Below are positions 49,400 through 61,228 of a stretch of 64,000 nucleotides of DNA, one piece after another (within the stretch, counting starts at the first letter, position 1; each line of letters opens with the position of its first letter). Under the pieces are notes generated by a model that worked only from the letters and a program-made list of their open reading frames with translations, searched no databases and was not told the origin of the DNA. Both the position numbers and the translations under genes were made by a program. Source of the stretch: Symbiodinium natans. Lineage: Eukaryota; Sar; Dinophyceae; Suessiales; Symbiodiniaceae. The DNA lies in contig CAJNDS010002801.1 in NCBI GenBank assembly GCA_905221605.1, positions 62,001 to 126,000 on the forward strand, read 5' to 3'.

Positions 49400-52300
49400 A
49401 GGCTTCATCTTGGAAGTCCTTGGACAGCCGAAAGACCGGCAAGGTCAGGACTGCCTGTCACCATTACCACAAGCCAAAACAGCAGCCACTGAAGATATTG
49501 AAGTTCGCAAAATATAGTGTATTGCACGATGCGCGCCTGGCCAGGACGAGCAGAGCGCATAAGGCGAGGCCTTAGCCCATGGACTCGTCTTGCTGCGAAT
49601 GCCCCCCGAATCGGACAAACACCAGTGATCACGGTCGTCCTCAGCTCTGAGTCAGCGACACTACCACCTGCCCGCACTCAATCACAGCACGCGCAATGAG
49701 TTTTCCTATGCACAGGGTCAGCTGCACCTGACCTGCAACATATTGGGTCTGGCCCTCTTGGCAAGCAATCAGCTGACGCCACATAGTCACTGCTTGCATG
49801 GGCCAAAAGCAACTACGAGCAGCAACGGCTTACACAGTGCCTGGTAATGCGGGTGCCGGTCCACCCATAGGGCCATCAACAGGTCGTAAAAGCTTGCGCG
49901 AATACTGGCTGGCCTGAGAGAGGAAGAGGATATCAATGATATCACCAATTGGAAACGACAACCTGCAAGTCTCTGTCGAGCAGCTCTGAGCACTTGGCAA
50001 TCTAGAGTCGGCGGCCCCACTGAGACATGTTTGGTAGGAATATTCTTCCTGCAACGCCTGGGAGGCATGCGAAGACAGGGTGCAAGAGCTAAGCAGGCAG
50101 GAGCTGTTGAAAACAGCTGATGGTATTCCCATTGTGGGCTTCGTGCCATCACGCTGTTCATCTGCCGGTCCTGCGTTGCGAAAGCAGCATGGATAGCCAG
50201 CACAACGGATGGTTTTTTTCTTTGCTGGGGGCACGTCTTTCCAAGACACAGTGATGCACCAATACAGGGTCCACCAGCGTCTATTTTTGGGGCATGAGTC
50301 GGTTTCTGGAAGGGTCCTGTTTAAAGGCAAGTTGTCAGAGTTTTTGGGGTGGCACGACTGCATGTCAACTGAGGGGTGACATGTGGAGTGGCAGGGGCAA
50401 ATCATTCAAAACAGACAAGAGAAGCCAGGCCTTGGCCAAGGAAGCCACCAACTGCAGCTGGGCCTTCTCAAATTCAAAGGCTGCACCCCTGGCCTGCTCT
50501 CAGCTTCACCTGTCCTCGACACCCCTCGCCTGGAAGTAGCGGGCCAGCAGCCGGAGCAGGTCAATTCGCGAGACATCGAAAGGATTTCCCGCATCCCTGG
50601 CGCACGGCGGCCGCTCTCGTCTCTGTGGTTTTCTATAAAATACCGATTAACCATGAGCAAGCCATATTCGATTTCAAATGTGCACCTTGACTTGTGCGGC
50701 TTGCCCATGACGGCTGCATGTTGCCAATCCTCAGACAAGATAGCACGCAGTTGCCATGTGCACGAGTCCTTGGCGCATTTCGATGTCGCTGAATCAACTT
50801 CCAAGACCTTCGCGCTGCTCACTGCTTTCTCCTGCCACGGAGGCTTGTCTGGTATCTTCCTCTCCTCCGTGCCCGAATTGCCTCCGTCTGCAAGACGGTC
50901 GCCCAGCTTTGGCCGGTTACTTCCTGGGCCAGTCTCGGCATAGTCTCTTCGTTTGAACCTGCCAGGAACCTTGCCTGACAGAGATCTTTGGGCTGAAGAA
51001 CCCATGCCTCGGAGGCTATGCTGGTTATCCATCAGCTGCTCCAAGACAAGAACATCTGACGGTGACCTGGCAACCCTGGTCCCGACTCGGGCCCCAACGA
51101 TCTGTGCTAAGGAGACCCACTTTCGACCTCCTCGAGAGGGCCAGAGGTCAAAGATCTGGTCAGTGCATGTGGACTACAGCACATGGTCGATGAGGCTGGG
51201 ACCATTGGTGCGTAGGATTGGTAGGTTTAGCTGCTCAGGCCCATGATACAGAACCTGCAAGTGGACAAGACTTGGGTAAGGGTCGGAAGATCGGGTGGTT
51301 GCCAATTCTCTGTATCAGCTCTACTGGCATTGAGGATAATATCATCAGGCATCCACCGAAATTCTCTGGAAACATGCTACATGTGTCCTGCCTTGCCCAC
51401 TTCCCACGCAGATGGGTGCGCCCACGAGATGGCAACATCATGAATCTCAGCATTGCAGCGGGCGAGAACGTACTCCAAGCCCCTACGCCAGCTGACGCCC
51501 AGGCTCCATGGGTCAGCAGCGGTGCACCCAAGCATTCCTGTGACTGACACACTTGCAGCTACGGCGACGTGGTCATCAGAGATATCTACAGGCTGGCTTT
51601 GAGGGCCTTGGGATCCACTTTGCCGGCTTTGCCAGGCCTGGCCAGCGGCTTGCCAATTGGCCTCATGCACACGAAATGCCACAAACATCGGCCCAAGCCC
51701 GGCTGCAGATGTCCCTGAAGCAGCCGAGGCGGCATCCCTTCGAGGGCCAGGGCAATCATGAGCTCCTGCACTTCAACTCTTCAACCGGAGCAGATGTATA
51801 GCATGTATAGGCTTGGAACCATGGGAGTCGGGCCATCGGGTCCTCGCGGTTCTGTTTTACGGCAACCTTCTCTTGATGAGGAGCAAGCAAGCCTGAAAAG
51901 CAATTCACGAGCAGACGGGATAGACGAAGTCTCCTGTTGCTGCTGCTGCATGCGATTCAAGCCTGGGAAGGCAATCTTGGAGAGGACCAGCTGCTGCTTG
52001 TCACTCAATGCTCCGCCATTCTGTGGATCGCACAGTGCCTGCGGAAGCAAGCTCCTATGCCCTACATGGGCTTGAAGCTCACGGTCTACGTAGTTAGAAG
52101 CATGGCAACGCGCGTAGTTTTGATAGTTTTCGTAAGGCCTGTTCGACCCCGGGCGTCAATTAAACACTTATGATGCCGAGTGCTGGCATCTTTCCGCAAT
52201 GACACCTGGAATGCCTCACCGAAGCTTTTTGTGCCAGCTCCTCCCTGTGAGTCCTACCTCTGACATTCGGAGAGCTCGATTCGAACAAGTGACCATCTCC

Positions 52301-55300
52301 GAGGAGCTCAGCTCTGGCTTAGGACCGTGCCTTGAGGAAGTGCAACCAGGTGTCCAAAGGTCCGAGAATTCGAATGAACTTCAGGAACCTGAGTCGCGCA
52401 TCGTGCTGACATGTTGCAGAAGGGACCTTGTGCAGCGCGAAACGCAAAAAAACATCTGCTGTTCATACTACTTGCGAGCGTCTGCTTGGCTGGTGCCTTG
52501 TAACTGTCTCGGGCTTGACCTTGCGGACCAAATCGCGGTTCTGACCTTCCGAGTCCGAGCCCCCTTCTTTTGCAGCGGCTCTCGATTATTGACCAGTTCC
52601 AGGCTTCCGACTCAGCAACGCCACGAATACATCGGAGGCTCCTAAGCCCCGCCTGACAAAACCAGGACTTAAGAATCACTGTGAACGTCGAGGTTCGGGA
52701 AGCTGGGAGGGGTATTAACGGACTCCACCTCGAGATTCAAGAGTGACGCCGTGCAGCTTTTCTTCTGCACACATGCTTGCTTTCGCTGTTAAAGGTCAAA
52801 GGCTGCGGGCCCGTTCATGTCGTCAATGATGTCCATGTAGCCACGCCTCTGCATGCAGCAGAAGCCACGCCGGAAAACGCAGCAAGGACAGGGGCGCTGG
52901 GTACCCAGCGTGTAGAAGAAATTCTCGTTCGTGTGGTTTCGAAGGAAGCAGTAAAGCCAAAGCCTCATTCACAGCGAGATTGGATGCCTTTTGTGCATGT
53001 ATGCATACATCACAGAAATATTCAAAAGTTTAATGAGATGAAAGGATTGCCCGTGATCACGAGTTGGGGCGCTGGCCGCACCAGAACCTTCAACACACGG
53101 GCCTGCCGGCAGAGCACCGGGCAGTGCACCGGGCAGTGCACGGCAGTTGTAAGTCTCAAGATGGCATGGTGGTTTGTGACACTGATGAGAGGGTTTTGAG
53201 AACTGAAACAAGTTGAGGCTGCACGTTTTGACAAGCTGAGTCTGTGCGAATCTAAACATGCTGAGGCTCTCTTCGGCTGTGGCTCTCCCATGATCTGAAG
53301 ACGGACCTTCCATTTTGCCACCTGTTGGCCATCATCAATGGCAGCCTTGGAACCTGGCGAGGCATTTTTGTTGGCAAATGCGGAGGCGAATCCCATGCAC
53401 ATACCCTCTCGCGGAGAAAGTGGCCGTGTCATGCCTAGGCTAAACGGTTTCGGCCTTCCAACCAAAGCAGTTATTGTAAAGCCCTCGCCCTGGCCTTTGC
53501 TCGTGTCCAAGTTGCCTGGATGTGGAGGACTCTACCAAACTCACCAAACATCTGGACAGAGATCAATTGCAAATGAGAATGGCCATGCCGAGAAGTTCCG
53601 CCATGTTTTGCCGGGAGCATGTCGAAGGAATCTGAAGCCCCCATGCTGGCGCTTCATGCGCCCCCGAACATGCCACACTTTGGGCAAAGCCTACTGGTGC
53701 CGTCCTCTTGAGCAGGAGAGCTTTGAGATCTCCGCAGCCATACTTTCAATAGGATCACGCCGCAGCCAGGGTCTCCGATTCAGGTCTACAATGATCAAAC
53801 TAGCAATCATGCACAGGGCAATGGCTCTTGATAGGACCTACGCTCTTCAAGTCTGCAGAAGACATTTCCTGTGTTGATCAGAGACGCCAGCTGAAAAAAA
53901 AGATCCGATACCTAGATCTTTTCAACCTCCTGGGTAAACGATAGGACTGTCTGAATTGACTAGGCAGCTCAGCCTTCAGCCGAGAGCCTCTTCAACATCC
54001 AGAGGTCCAGGCGCATGACGCCGCGAAAACTGTGCAGTTTAATCTTGGCACTAACATAGCGGGCCCGGTCAACTGAGGTCAGCAAGTCAGCAACTCTGGA
54101 ATGGCCAAGATTTCCCGCTTCAATCCTGCAACGTTACACCACCACATGCTCGGACTCAAGCATGTGCCGTGCGGTCTAAGAGTCTAGCCGGTACAGGCAT
54201 GGGGTTCCTCGTCCCATCTGCTGCTCCGTCGCATCGCGCGTCGCGTCGGGGACTCTTTGTTGTTGAGGCCATTGAATGGCTCGCGAGACCTTGAGAAATG
54301 GAGGACGGCTGTTCCGAATTATTGTCAGATGATAGCTCACTTGCAGCCTGTACTGCAGATGCTTCATGCAAATGTTGGTTGGAGAATGCCAGAGGGTGAG
54401 AAGCAAAAGTCCATCCTCCAAACTTGTATGTGTTGCGGCGCTCTCTGAATGCTGAATGATTTACATGCCATGGCAACTCTCTCTCCTCAATCGAAGTTGC
54501 ATCTCATTGCCTGTCCAAGTGAATCCCAGCAGCCAGTCTGTGTCGATCTTCTTGCGCGTTCTCGCCGTGAGATCCACAGACTCGGGGATGTTCCGTTCTA
54601 CGCGAACCAACAAGTGTCAAGGTCACTGCCATGCTGCTACGACCTAAAACTTGTCTCTGAGCCCGGGGCAGACCTGGACTTCTCCACGGAAGTCCTTCGG
54701 ATGGCAGCATGGTGGACATGTGGCATTTAATCGAAGATGGTTTCAAGTAGCTAAGAACGGCATTGTACACTAACGCTTCCACGATCGTACACAGCTGTGG
54801 CTTCCTGAAAACGTTCCCCTCCACATGCCGCCATCAGTTCTGAAGAAGTTCCTCTTATTTACGGAGCTCGGGTACATGAGTGCGACATGAATCGACATGA
54901 AGATGGTCGCTTCGTGCAGAAACCCTCCAACCCTTACCTCAATTCCCAGAGGGTCTGCGACGCTAGAGTGAGACTTTGTGGCTCTGCGGTACTCGCAACA
55001 ACAAGCCTCCTCTCCGCGGCCCGACTACCATAGCCGCCGGAAGGATAGCCGCTGGAAGGCGTAGTCGGCGTGGGTTTCTCCTAGCACACCGACATTCACA
55101 ATTTGCATGACTCGGTTGGCCAAGAGGTTTCCGCATGGATCTGTCCTCTGGAACCTTGAAGCTGCTGAAAGTCTCTGAAGACGATCGCTTGATGCCTGTC
55201 AACAGATTGCTGTAGCACTGTGAAACGCCTGATGTGTTGCAAGCTGTATCAGTCCATGGCACTAAACAACAGCCGATTCAGAAGCAGGCAGAAGCAGAAA

Positions 55301-55417
55301 CCGCTTTACAATCACCCTACTCAACGTAATTCTAACCGAGAAGCCGGATGCGGCGCCGTCGTCCAGAAACTCAAAGCCTTGCAGCGACCGCCAATCACGG
55401 ACCTGCTTCATGGTCAC
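49400..55417 (-). CDS. IP3-receptor/ryanodine-receptor-like calcium channel, tentative partial exon chain
   Basis: Exon candidates, right to left: 55417-55337 (VTMKQVRDWRSLQGFEFLDD), 55195-55029 (CGNLLANRVMQIVNVGVLGE), 54597-54465 (RNIPESVDLTARTRKKIDTD), about 53420-53290 (GFASAFANKNASPGSK, weak), 52405-52319 (RFLKFIRILGPLDTWLHFLK), 50596-50530 (GNPFDVSRIDLLRLLARYFQ), 50493-about 50405 (FEFEKAQLQLVASLAKAWLL), 49913-49841 (PASIRASFYDLLMALWVDRH) and 49454-about 49400 (AVLTLPVFRLSKDF). The last two join in phase 0 across a GC donor, giving RASFYDLLMALWVDRHPHYQ then AVLTLP. This closely resembles the segment after the RIH domain in IP3 receptors (R-A-S-F-x-x-L-M-x-x-x-x-V-D-R). The pore region is not seen. 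Chaining into one gene is inference; the early exons may belong to another protein. Confidence 0.45.
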
Positions 55418-56044
55418 CTGGGTACTGGCATGGCAACACATATGATCGCTGTCTTCCAGCGCCAGAATAGGTGTGAACAAAAGCCTTCGGGTGAGTGGGG
55501 GGGTGGGGTCTCGGTTTTTCGGAGTGCTACTCTGCTCTCTTGAACTGCTAATGCCTGAAACTTATTGCAACCAAAAACCGGTCCTAACCCGTCCTTCATC
55601 CTGCCGCAAGTTTTGGCAAGCCACCTTTTCGGAAAGTACCTTCCGAGGGTGAGCTCAATGTGACTTCCCGTGCCGATGATTCTTAGACTGCTCTTGCATC
55701 CTGCTCACATTCGGAACTTGGGGCTGGGCCTGGTCCAGGATTCTTGGCAAATCCTGAGCAAGCAAGCGGCCAGACTCGGGTGTTGATTCAACAAGTGGTT
55801 CGTGTGGCAACTCTTCAGCAGAAGGTGCTGTGAAACTGCAGGAAGATACGGCAGCATTTCAATTCATGAAACGACTTGATTTCAGGGAACGGCACAAAAA
55901 GACTTCTGTGCATTTTCCTGTCGGGATCATGTCAGGACGCCTGGAGAGCATCCCCGAGTTTCCCAGTGAGACCACATCCGCTGACCTTACGGGTGTCGAA
56001 AGCACAAGGCTTCCTGGGCAAAGAAACGAAGACTGGAGGTCCTA

Positions 56045-56275
56045 CTCATGGCGTGTGGGGAATACTGAAGCTGAAACCCAGGATTGCAGGATGCCGAGCT
56101 GCGCAGGCGTCAACCTCTGACACGAAGGTGGAGATTTTGTCCTTGCACTTCCGTGCAGCTCTTCTGCTGCCATCTCGACATCCCGTGGAGACTTCAACTT
56201 GATTGCGACTCTGCACAGTGACTGCAACCCATGTAGCAATATAGGTGATGAAGGCAGCAGCTCCTTCGCGAAGTG
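56045..56275 (-). CDS. Unrecognised exon downstream of the kinase core
   Basis: The frame contains GAAAFITYIATWVAVTVQSR, RAARKCKDKISTFVSEVDAC and HPAILGFSFSIPHTP, then a stop. It could be the C-terminal part of the kinase gene or a separate gene. A hydrophobic segment is present. Confidence 0.4.
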
Positions 56276-56539
56276 GCGCGTGCCGTAGTGTTCACCTACA
56301 TCACACGTCGCCGAACCAATGGTCAAGGTTGACCGACTTGGCCACTTCAAGCACGGCTTTCGCAACCGCGAAACCGCAGCCCCCAGCCGGTTGCCCCTTG
56401 CACTGAGCACAAGTTTACAAGAGACCTTTGCCCCGCTGCTTGCCTGTGGCCATGGAGAATCCCGTCATTCCATATCCTAAGCGATTCAGCGAGCTGGGAT
56501 AGTCGAGCGACGGCCAGGAGACCCTCTTTTCTCAGCCCA

Positions 56540-57300
56540 ATACCCTTTAAAAATCAAAGGCCTTCTGTATAAAGTGGGACCCCCTTTCGAGACGGGAAAG
56601 CCAAGCCGAAGCGTCGCGTGACGTCGCTGGAGGTCTTCTTGGACTTCTGCGCTAGGCCCAAGTCCCCGAGCTTGGAGTTGATGTAGCCTTTGCGACATGT
56701 ATCGAGATCAACAGGACCTGTCCGAATCTTGCTTAGGGTTCCGAGCTCAGCTTAAAGTATCTTGAAGCGAAGGAAGGTTGGAGCTTGTTGATGGCTCCTT
56801 CATGGGAGCACTTGATGTCTGAGCTCCCCACGGCCCTTGCTGTGCAAGAAGATGTTCTCCGGCCTCGACGTCCGGCAAGCACGCAGCAAAAGTCCGGACA
56901 ACCGAGCTCTTATGTGGATTGCTGTTGCTAAGGCCGCAACTTCATGTCATTGTGGGTGATGCCATTCTCGTGCATGTAGGCCAGGGCTGCTGCAACTTCT
57001 TGCAGGATGACAATCATCCTCGGGTGGAACAGGGTCGGTGGCCGACAGCCAGACATTTCAAACAATGCTGATGCCGATCGTAGAACCGTTTGACTGTGAA
57101 GTAGGCTGCCAAGGGCTCCCTTCCGGGCTCAGCATCTCTTTGTCCAGCCAGTGTTGCACACTTCCACAGTTCATCTTCTCGATGGTCATGCACCTAACCG
57201 CCGCCATTGGCTTCAAAGCACATCTACGTCCTACGTGTCGTGCAGCCGACGAAGCCAGCTTGACCTTTACGTCAGAACACTTGACAGCAATGGCTTGGCC
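56540..57300 (-). CDS. Protein kinase catalytic core, four exons
   Basis: Exon 57300-about 57090 has GQAIAVKCSD (beta-3 strand with the ATP-binding Lys) and MTIEKMNCGSVQHWLDKEML (hinge). Exon 57018-56941 has ILQEVAAALAYMHENGITHN then DMK. Exon 56863-56812 begins PENIFLHSKG. Exon 56670-about 56540 has LGDLGLAQKSKKTSSDVTR. The three last exons join in perfect phase to give HNDMK/PENIF and the DLG metal motif, so the splice sites are well supported. The catalytic Asp (HND), the Asn of PEN and the Asp of DLG are all present, so it should be able to transfer phosphate to Ser/Thr. HND and DLG replace the usual HRD and DFG. The glycine loop, alpha-C Glu, APE motif and C-lobe are not identified. Confidence 0.75.
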
Positions 57301-57463
57301 CTCAAGATGAATTTATCCGGGTTGCACGTAGTGTGTGGGGAAGCTCTTCCGCTGGATGTCTGATTTCAGTTTTCCTGGCCGGTCCAACATTGCAACGTGA
57401 ATTGGACCACTCGCTCATGGAGTTTATATCTGCGGGTGGACCTAACCTCGGCAACAATTCCGA

Positions 57464-57844
57464 ATGCTCTGTAGAACTGAAAGCGGGTTCCAAGCACCCT
57501 CCTGCTGCGTATCCATCGAGCAGGCACTTCTTCATAACCCCGTTGTCGTCGCTGTAGAGGAAAACATCCTCGTAGCTGACCTTAGTATTTCACGAGCATT
57601 CGCAGTACAATTCTTCCGACCTCGCACAACTGATCGGGGCCATGGCTATGTTGTTGTGGCCCTTGCCCATCCTGAAGAGTCAGATGGGCTGAGCACAGCA
57701 TCCGTGCAGATCATGTGCAGCCTCCTGAACCCTCAGTGTGCAAATGCAGGCAGGGTTCTTGCTGCCGTAGACCCACTCTTTGGCCGTGACATCTGCATGA
57801 TGGACGTCGCTGAGTTTCAATACCGCCTGTTGCAGCAACTCTGA
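57464..57844 (+). CDS. Open frame on the plus strand opposite the kinase gene, doubtful
   Basis: A 126-codon plus frame with good composition (VVVAVEENILVADLSISRAF, then RVLAAVDPLFGRDICMMDVA) ends at 57844. The minus strand is also open (LLQQAVLKLSDVHHADVT and VSYEDVFLYSDDNGVMKK), and the minus reading fits the kinase gene's orientation. I therefore think this is more likely an antisense shadow. Confidence 0.25.
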   Translation: MLCRTESGFQAPSCCVSIEQALLHNPVVVAVEENILVADLSISRAFAVQFFRPRTTDRGHGYVVVALAHPEESDGLSTASVQIMCSLLNPQCANAGRVLAAVDPLFGRDICMMDVAEFQYRLLQQL

Positions 57845-58107
57845 GCCCCGCTTGGCTGAACCGGACAATTTTCAACGCGTGTTGCTAATGTATACGCCTG
57901 CTTGTCCGATCCCTTGCGCGGCGCCATCATGACCCAGCCCCACTTGCCGTTTCCAAGCCAAGTGCCTGCCGAGCACGTGGAAGTACAAAGATAGAAAGCA
58001 TGTGCTGGGCCTGTCGCAATCCGCGCCTGGCCTGCTTTGAGGTTGAAGGCACCCTCTAAAGAATCCGCACCTTGCAACAGCCCAGAACACTGCGTATGTT
58101 TGAACAT
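57480..58107 (-). CDS. Candidate 5' exons of the kinase gene
   Basis: Minus frames: 58107-about 57860 (LLQGADSLEGAFNLKAGQAR, GTWLGNGKWGWVMMAPRKG), about 57840-57690 (AVLKLSDVHHADVTAKEWVY) and about 57580-57500 (VSYEDVFLYSDDNGVMKK with an ACTAAG acceptor). Spacing and strand fit the N-terminal region of the kinase. No domain is recognised, and phases were not reconciled. Confidence 0.4.
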
Positions 58108-58385
58108 GGAGACATCGGAGGTCCACTTTCCTGAGCTGATTCCTTAAAGTATTCTTGGCCCCTTGAGAGCCTTAAGCTTGGACCTCTACGTTCTCCGTCC
58201 TTAGATGTCCTTTCGTGGTCGGCAAAAGGCGGCTAAACCTGGAGAGCTCTTGACACCCTTGACAAAAACCCGGCATCCTTACAAGCTCGTTTCGGATCCT
58301 TTCCAGCCTTGCTTGCTTTTGCTCTGCATGTTCCTACGACTCCCGGACTCCCCAAGCTCCAAATGCCTGAAGCTGCCTTCATTAC

Positions 58386-58815
58386 CACAAGTACGCTGCC
58401 AATTCTGCGAAGCGGCTGACTGAAGCTTTCGTGGCACTTTCCCAAAAAGAGTTCATGGCTTCCACCTCCTGCAGCTGAACAAGATCATCATCATCTTGCA
58501 TGGCAGCCGGCCTAGTGGCAGCAAGTGGGTGCTGCCTCCTCATGCTGCTTCTCTTCGTCTCGGTCATTCGACGAAGCAAACACTTGATCCTTACTTGCTG
58601 CTCTCCGAACTGCCGATGCGAAGCCCGTGGCTGCAAGAGGCTTCGGAGTATGAGCTGTGCCCCTTCGGACTTCGCGTTGCAGCACAGGCTCCCCAACATC
58701 CACCAGCAGGCTCCGAGCCTTTTTACCTGTACATTCATTGGGGATGCTTTGAAGAACGTCGCTGAAAACACCGAGAAGCTGACCCAGTTTGGCATAGCAG
58801 CTACGTGCTGCGGCC
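58386..58815 (-). CDS. Three unrecognised exons
   Basis: 58815-58727 has acceptor CTATGCAG and donor GTAAAA (AAARSCYAKLGQLLGVFSDV, LQSIPNECT). About 58690-58595 has donor GTAAGG (KSEGAQLILRSLLQPRASHR in the ORF frame). About 58497-58386 has donor GTAATG (DDDDLVQLQEVEAMNSFWES, then KASVSRFAELAAYL). They are helical and acidic. They could be the N-terminus of the kinase gene or a separate gene. Confidence 0.5.
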
Positions 58816-58873
58816 CTGCATAGCAACAGACACTCGAAGGCGTGTTGCTTCTCACGTGCAAGCAGCATTTCAT

Positions 58874-58987
58874 TGGAAGCGCCTGAAGTCCTTGACAGCC
58901 TGCTGCTCCTCTTCAGTAAAGCCGTCGGCCTTGGCAAGTCCACGTGCTAGGCAAGTACGCGCCACGAATTGCCAGTTCAAGACTCCG
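58874..58987 (-). CDS. Probable terminal exon of an unrecognised gene
   Basis: The frame reads LNWQFVARTCLARGLAKADG then FTEEEQQAVKDFRRFQ and a TGA stop. The E/Q-rich helix at the C-terminus looks like a natural protein end. No family is assigned. Confidence 0.45.
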
Positions 58988-59849
58988 GCGGCGCCGTAAA
59001 GCGAGGAGACGCTCAATGCCTTTCAGGAAGCAAGCAACTTTCTGGCACAACTCGGAGTACAGCGGCCAAGGTGATTTGCAGACTCCCAATGTGAAGACTT
59101 TTCCTGTTTGCCTGAAGTGTTTGGCTCGAAGGATCTGGATGAAGGGCTGCCAAGGCAATGAGTGTGTCGGGGCGGATCATTGCCTCTGAGCACTATGTGG
59201 ATCGGCATGGTTGCATGCCCATTCCCGTGTCATGCCTCTGCCCCCTCTAAGGGGCAAACTCACTGGACCAGCTATGATCGCATCCGCATCGTCATTGCTG
59301 CGGCTCTGATGGATAAGACAATTTACGGGGACCTTGTGAGGGTAACAGGTCTGGGTGGGAGTACGCTGCCTATGCTGCAACTATCTGTCTGTAACTGAAA
59401 CTGCCGGAGCAGGTGGTCTGGGTATCATAGACTCGCTTTTCATTATATAGATATACATATACCTAGTCTACTGCATGATAAGATCCTGAGAAGTATGGTG
59501 CTTGTCTCATGACACAAGGGTCTCCAAGTTTGGCCCAAAGTGTGCTGCGGAGCGCAGGGTTCTTTGCACGTCCCTGCTCTCACCTAAGAGTGTGTCTGGA
59601 AGGCACCTAGAGGCTCTGACTCAACACCCAGTCCCGAACTCAACCAAACTTACTGGGGCTGCTGCCCTGTGTCCCTGTGGCCTTGCCCTTCAACCGCATG
59701 CCAAAGTCCACCTCCTTTTCCTTGATGCAACAGTCTACGTTCTGGCACTCTGCGGTTGCCAAGGAGAGCCACTGATCTGCGAGACCCTGGAAGGACCACA
59801 AGACTCTCAAGACCAGTCGCTGCGTGCCATAATAGCGTGAAGGCTCGTC

Positions 59850-60061
59850 TCGAATTTTCTCAAAGGCTCAGATGAGAGCGAACGATCAAGGACGACACAG
59901 AACACCACAACCAGTGAACCAGTCGTGTGTTTTTGGTGGGTCGCGGCCGCTTGGGCAAACAAGAAAAGCATTCCCGAAGCGTTCTCCAGGACTTTCTGAG
60001 GGCCCCACTTGCATTTCAGGCCTAAGCATGGCGACATCACAGCTGCTGTAAGGCAGTTCAC
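59850..60061 (-). CDS. Unrecognised open frame
   Basis: The frame reads KCKWGPQKVLENASGMLFLF, AQAAATHQKHTTGSLVVVFC and VVLDRSLSSEPLRKFE. It is hydrophobic in its middle and could be a membrane or core strand segment. Weak to moderate support. Confidence 0.35.
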
Positions 60062-60069
60062 ATCTCGAT

Positions 60070-60498
60070 AATGTTCATGGTTGGTGCCATTCTTACCATC
60101 AAGCCTTGTCGGCTAACTCAGGGCACTGCAACTGTCTAAGGACTCTCCTCATGTATGAAATTGGGGGGTGGGCAATGCCCGGAGCAGCCGCCCTCAACAT
60201 TGGATGCAGCCGTGAGGTACTGCTTCTGATCAAACTTTTTCACAACTCAGCCTGACCAAACCGATCGTGTCGCTGCCCTGTTAGCAGCGAGTCCATCTCA
60301 TCCAGCCTGCAGGTTTTGCCGTGGGCACGGTGCTGTCCCCTGTCATGCAGCCCCCTCCCCTCTTCAATTGCGCTCAAAAACGCCAAGCGACATTCTTAAG
60401 CACTCCTAAATCCTGTTGCAAAGCTCTTGCTTCTGTTGCCAAGCAATACGAGCCTCAAGACGTCCCCACACGTGTCACGGTTTTCTTCATATGAGGTG
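60070..60498. other. No gene seen
   Basis: No persuasive frame on either strand and no repeat array. Confidence 0.35.
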
Positions 60499-60780
60499 TT
60501 AAAGAAAGTACACTAAGTTTGAATTAGATTTGCCGAAGGCTGCTGGGTAGCATCGCAGCGATCTTGGGGCATCCGGTTCCTTGGCCGTTTGAAGGAAGTC
60601 GTCAGGTATAGAGAAGGCGCAGACTCTTTCCAGACTCGCACTTCCCAAGCGCCCACGCCATCCAGACAAGCTGCGGTTGCTCACGGCAGAGACGGCGCGG
60701 ACCACCTGATGGGACCGAAGCATGCCAGCACTGTTTAGACGAAACGTTCGCAGCCATGAAAATGGCCATGAAAATGTTGG
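60499..60780 (-). CDS. Unrecognised open frame
   Basis: The frame reads LRSHQVVRAVSAVSNRSLSG, RLGSASLERVCAFSIPDDFL and KEPDAPRSLRCYPAAFGKSN, then a stop at 60499. The Ser/Arg-rich start could be a targeting-type leader, but no upstream signal is seen. Confidence 0.4.
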   Translation of the reverse strand, partial: PTFSWPFSWLRTFRLNSAGMLRSHQVVRAVSAVSNRSLSGWRGRLGSASLERVCAFSIPDDFLQTAKEPDAPRSLRCYPAAFGKSNSNLVYFL

Positions 60781-61228
60781 GACAGCTGCTCCAAACTCAG
60801 GGATGTGCTCGTGCCTCACCAAACGAGCCTGACCACCCGGTGGAAAACCCAAACTGCTGCATAGTGGGACCTTGCAGAACTTCAGAGAAGCTTGCAAACT
60901 TGCGGTCGCGGTTCGTTGCCCGCTCGGAGACGCATCATACCTCTATTGAGGAGAGAAGCTCAGCAAGTCCTCAAGGTAGGGCACGGTGGCCTCAGCAGAC
61001 CCAATAAGGCCAGGATGAAAGCTGCATGGCAAGCGCTGCCGCAACTCCAGCGAGCCTCTGGAAGCTCACAAAAAAGCATACGCTTGAACAAACTCGCTTG
61101 ATCACGCACACGAGCAGCAAGCGCACAGCTGTTGCTGCCCCGGCATTTCGAGCAACCTTTCGCTTCGCTTAGTAAGGTTTTGTATTCCGACGACTGGAAC
61201 GGTTAAATTGATTACTGGAACGACTCTC

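Noticed and set aside
53338-53877. 179-codon plus-strand open frame
   Set aside because: No domain, basic and irregular composition; opposite a weak minus exon of the channel-like region. Not supported.
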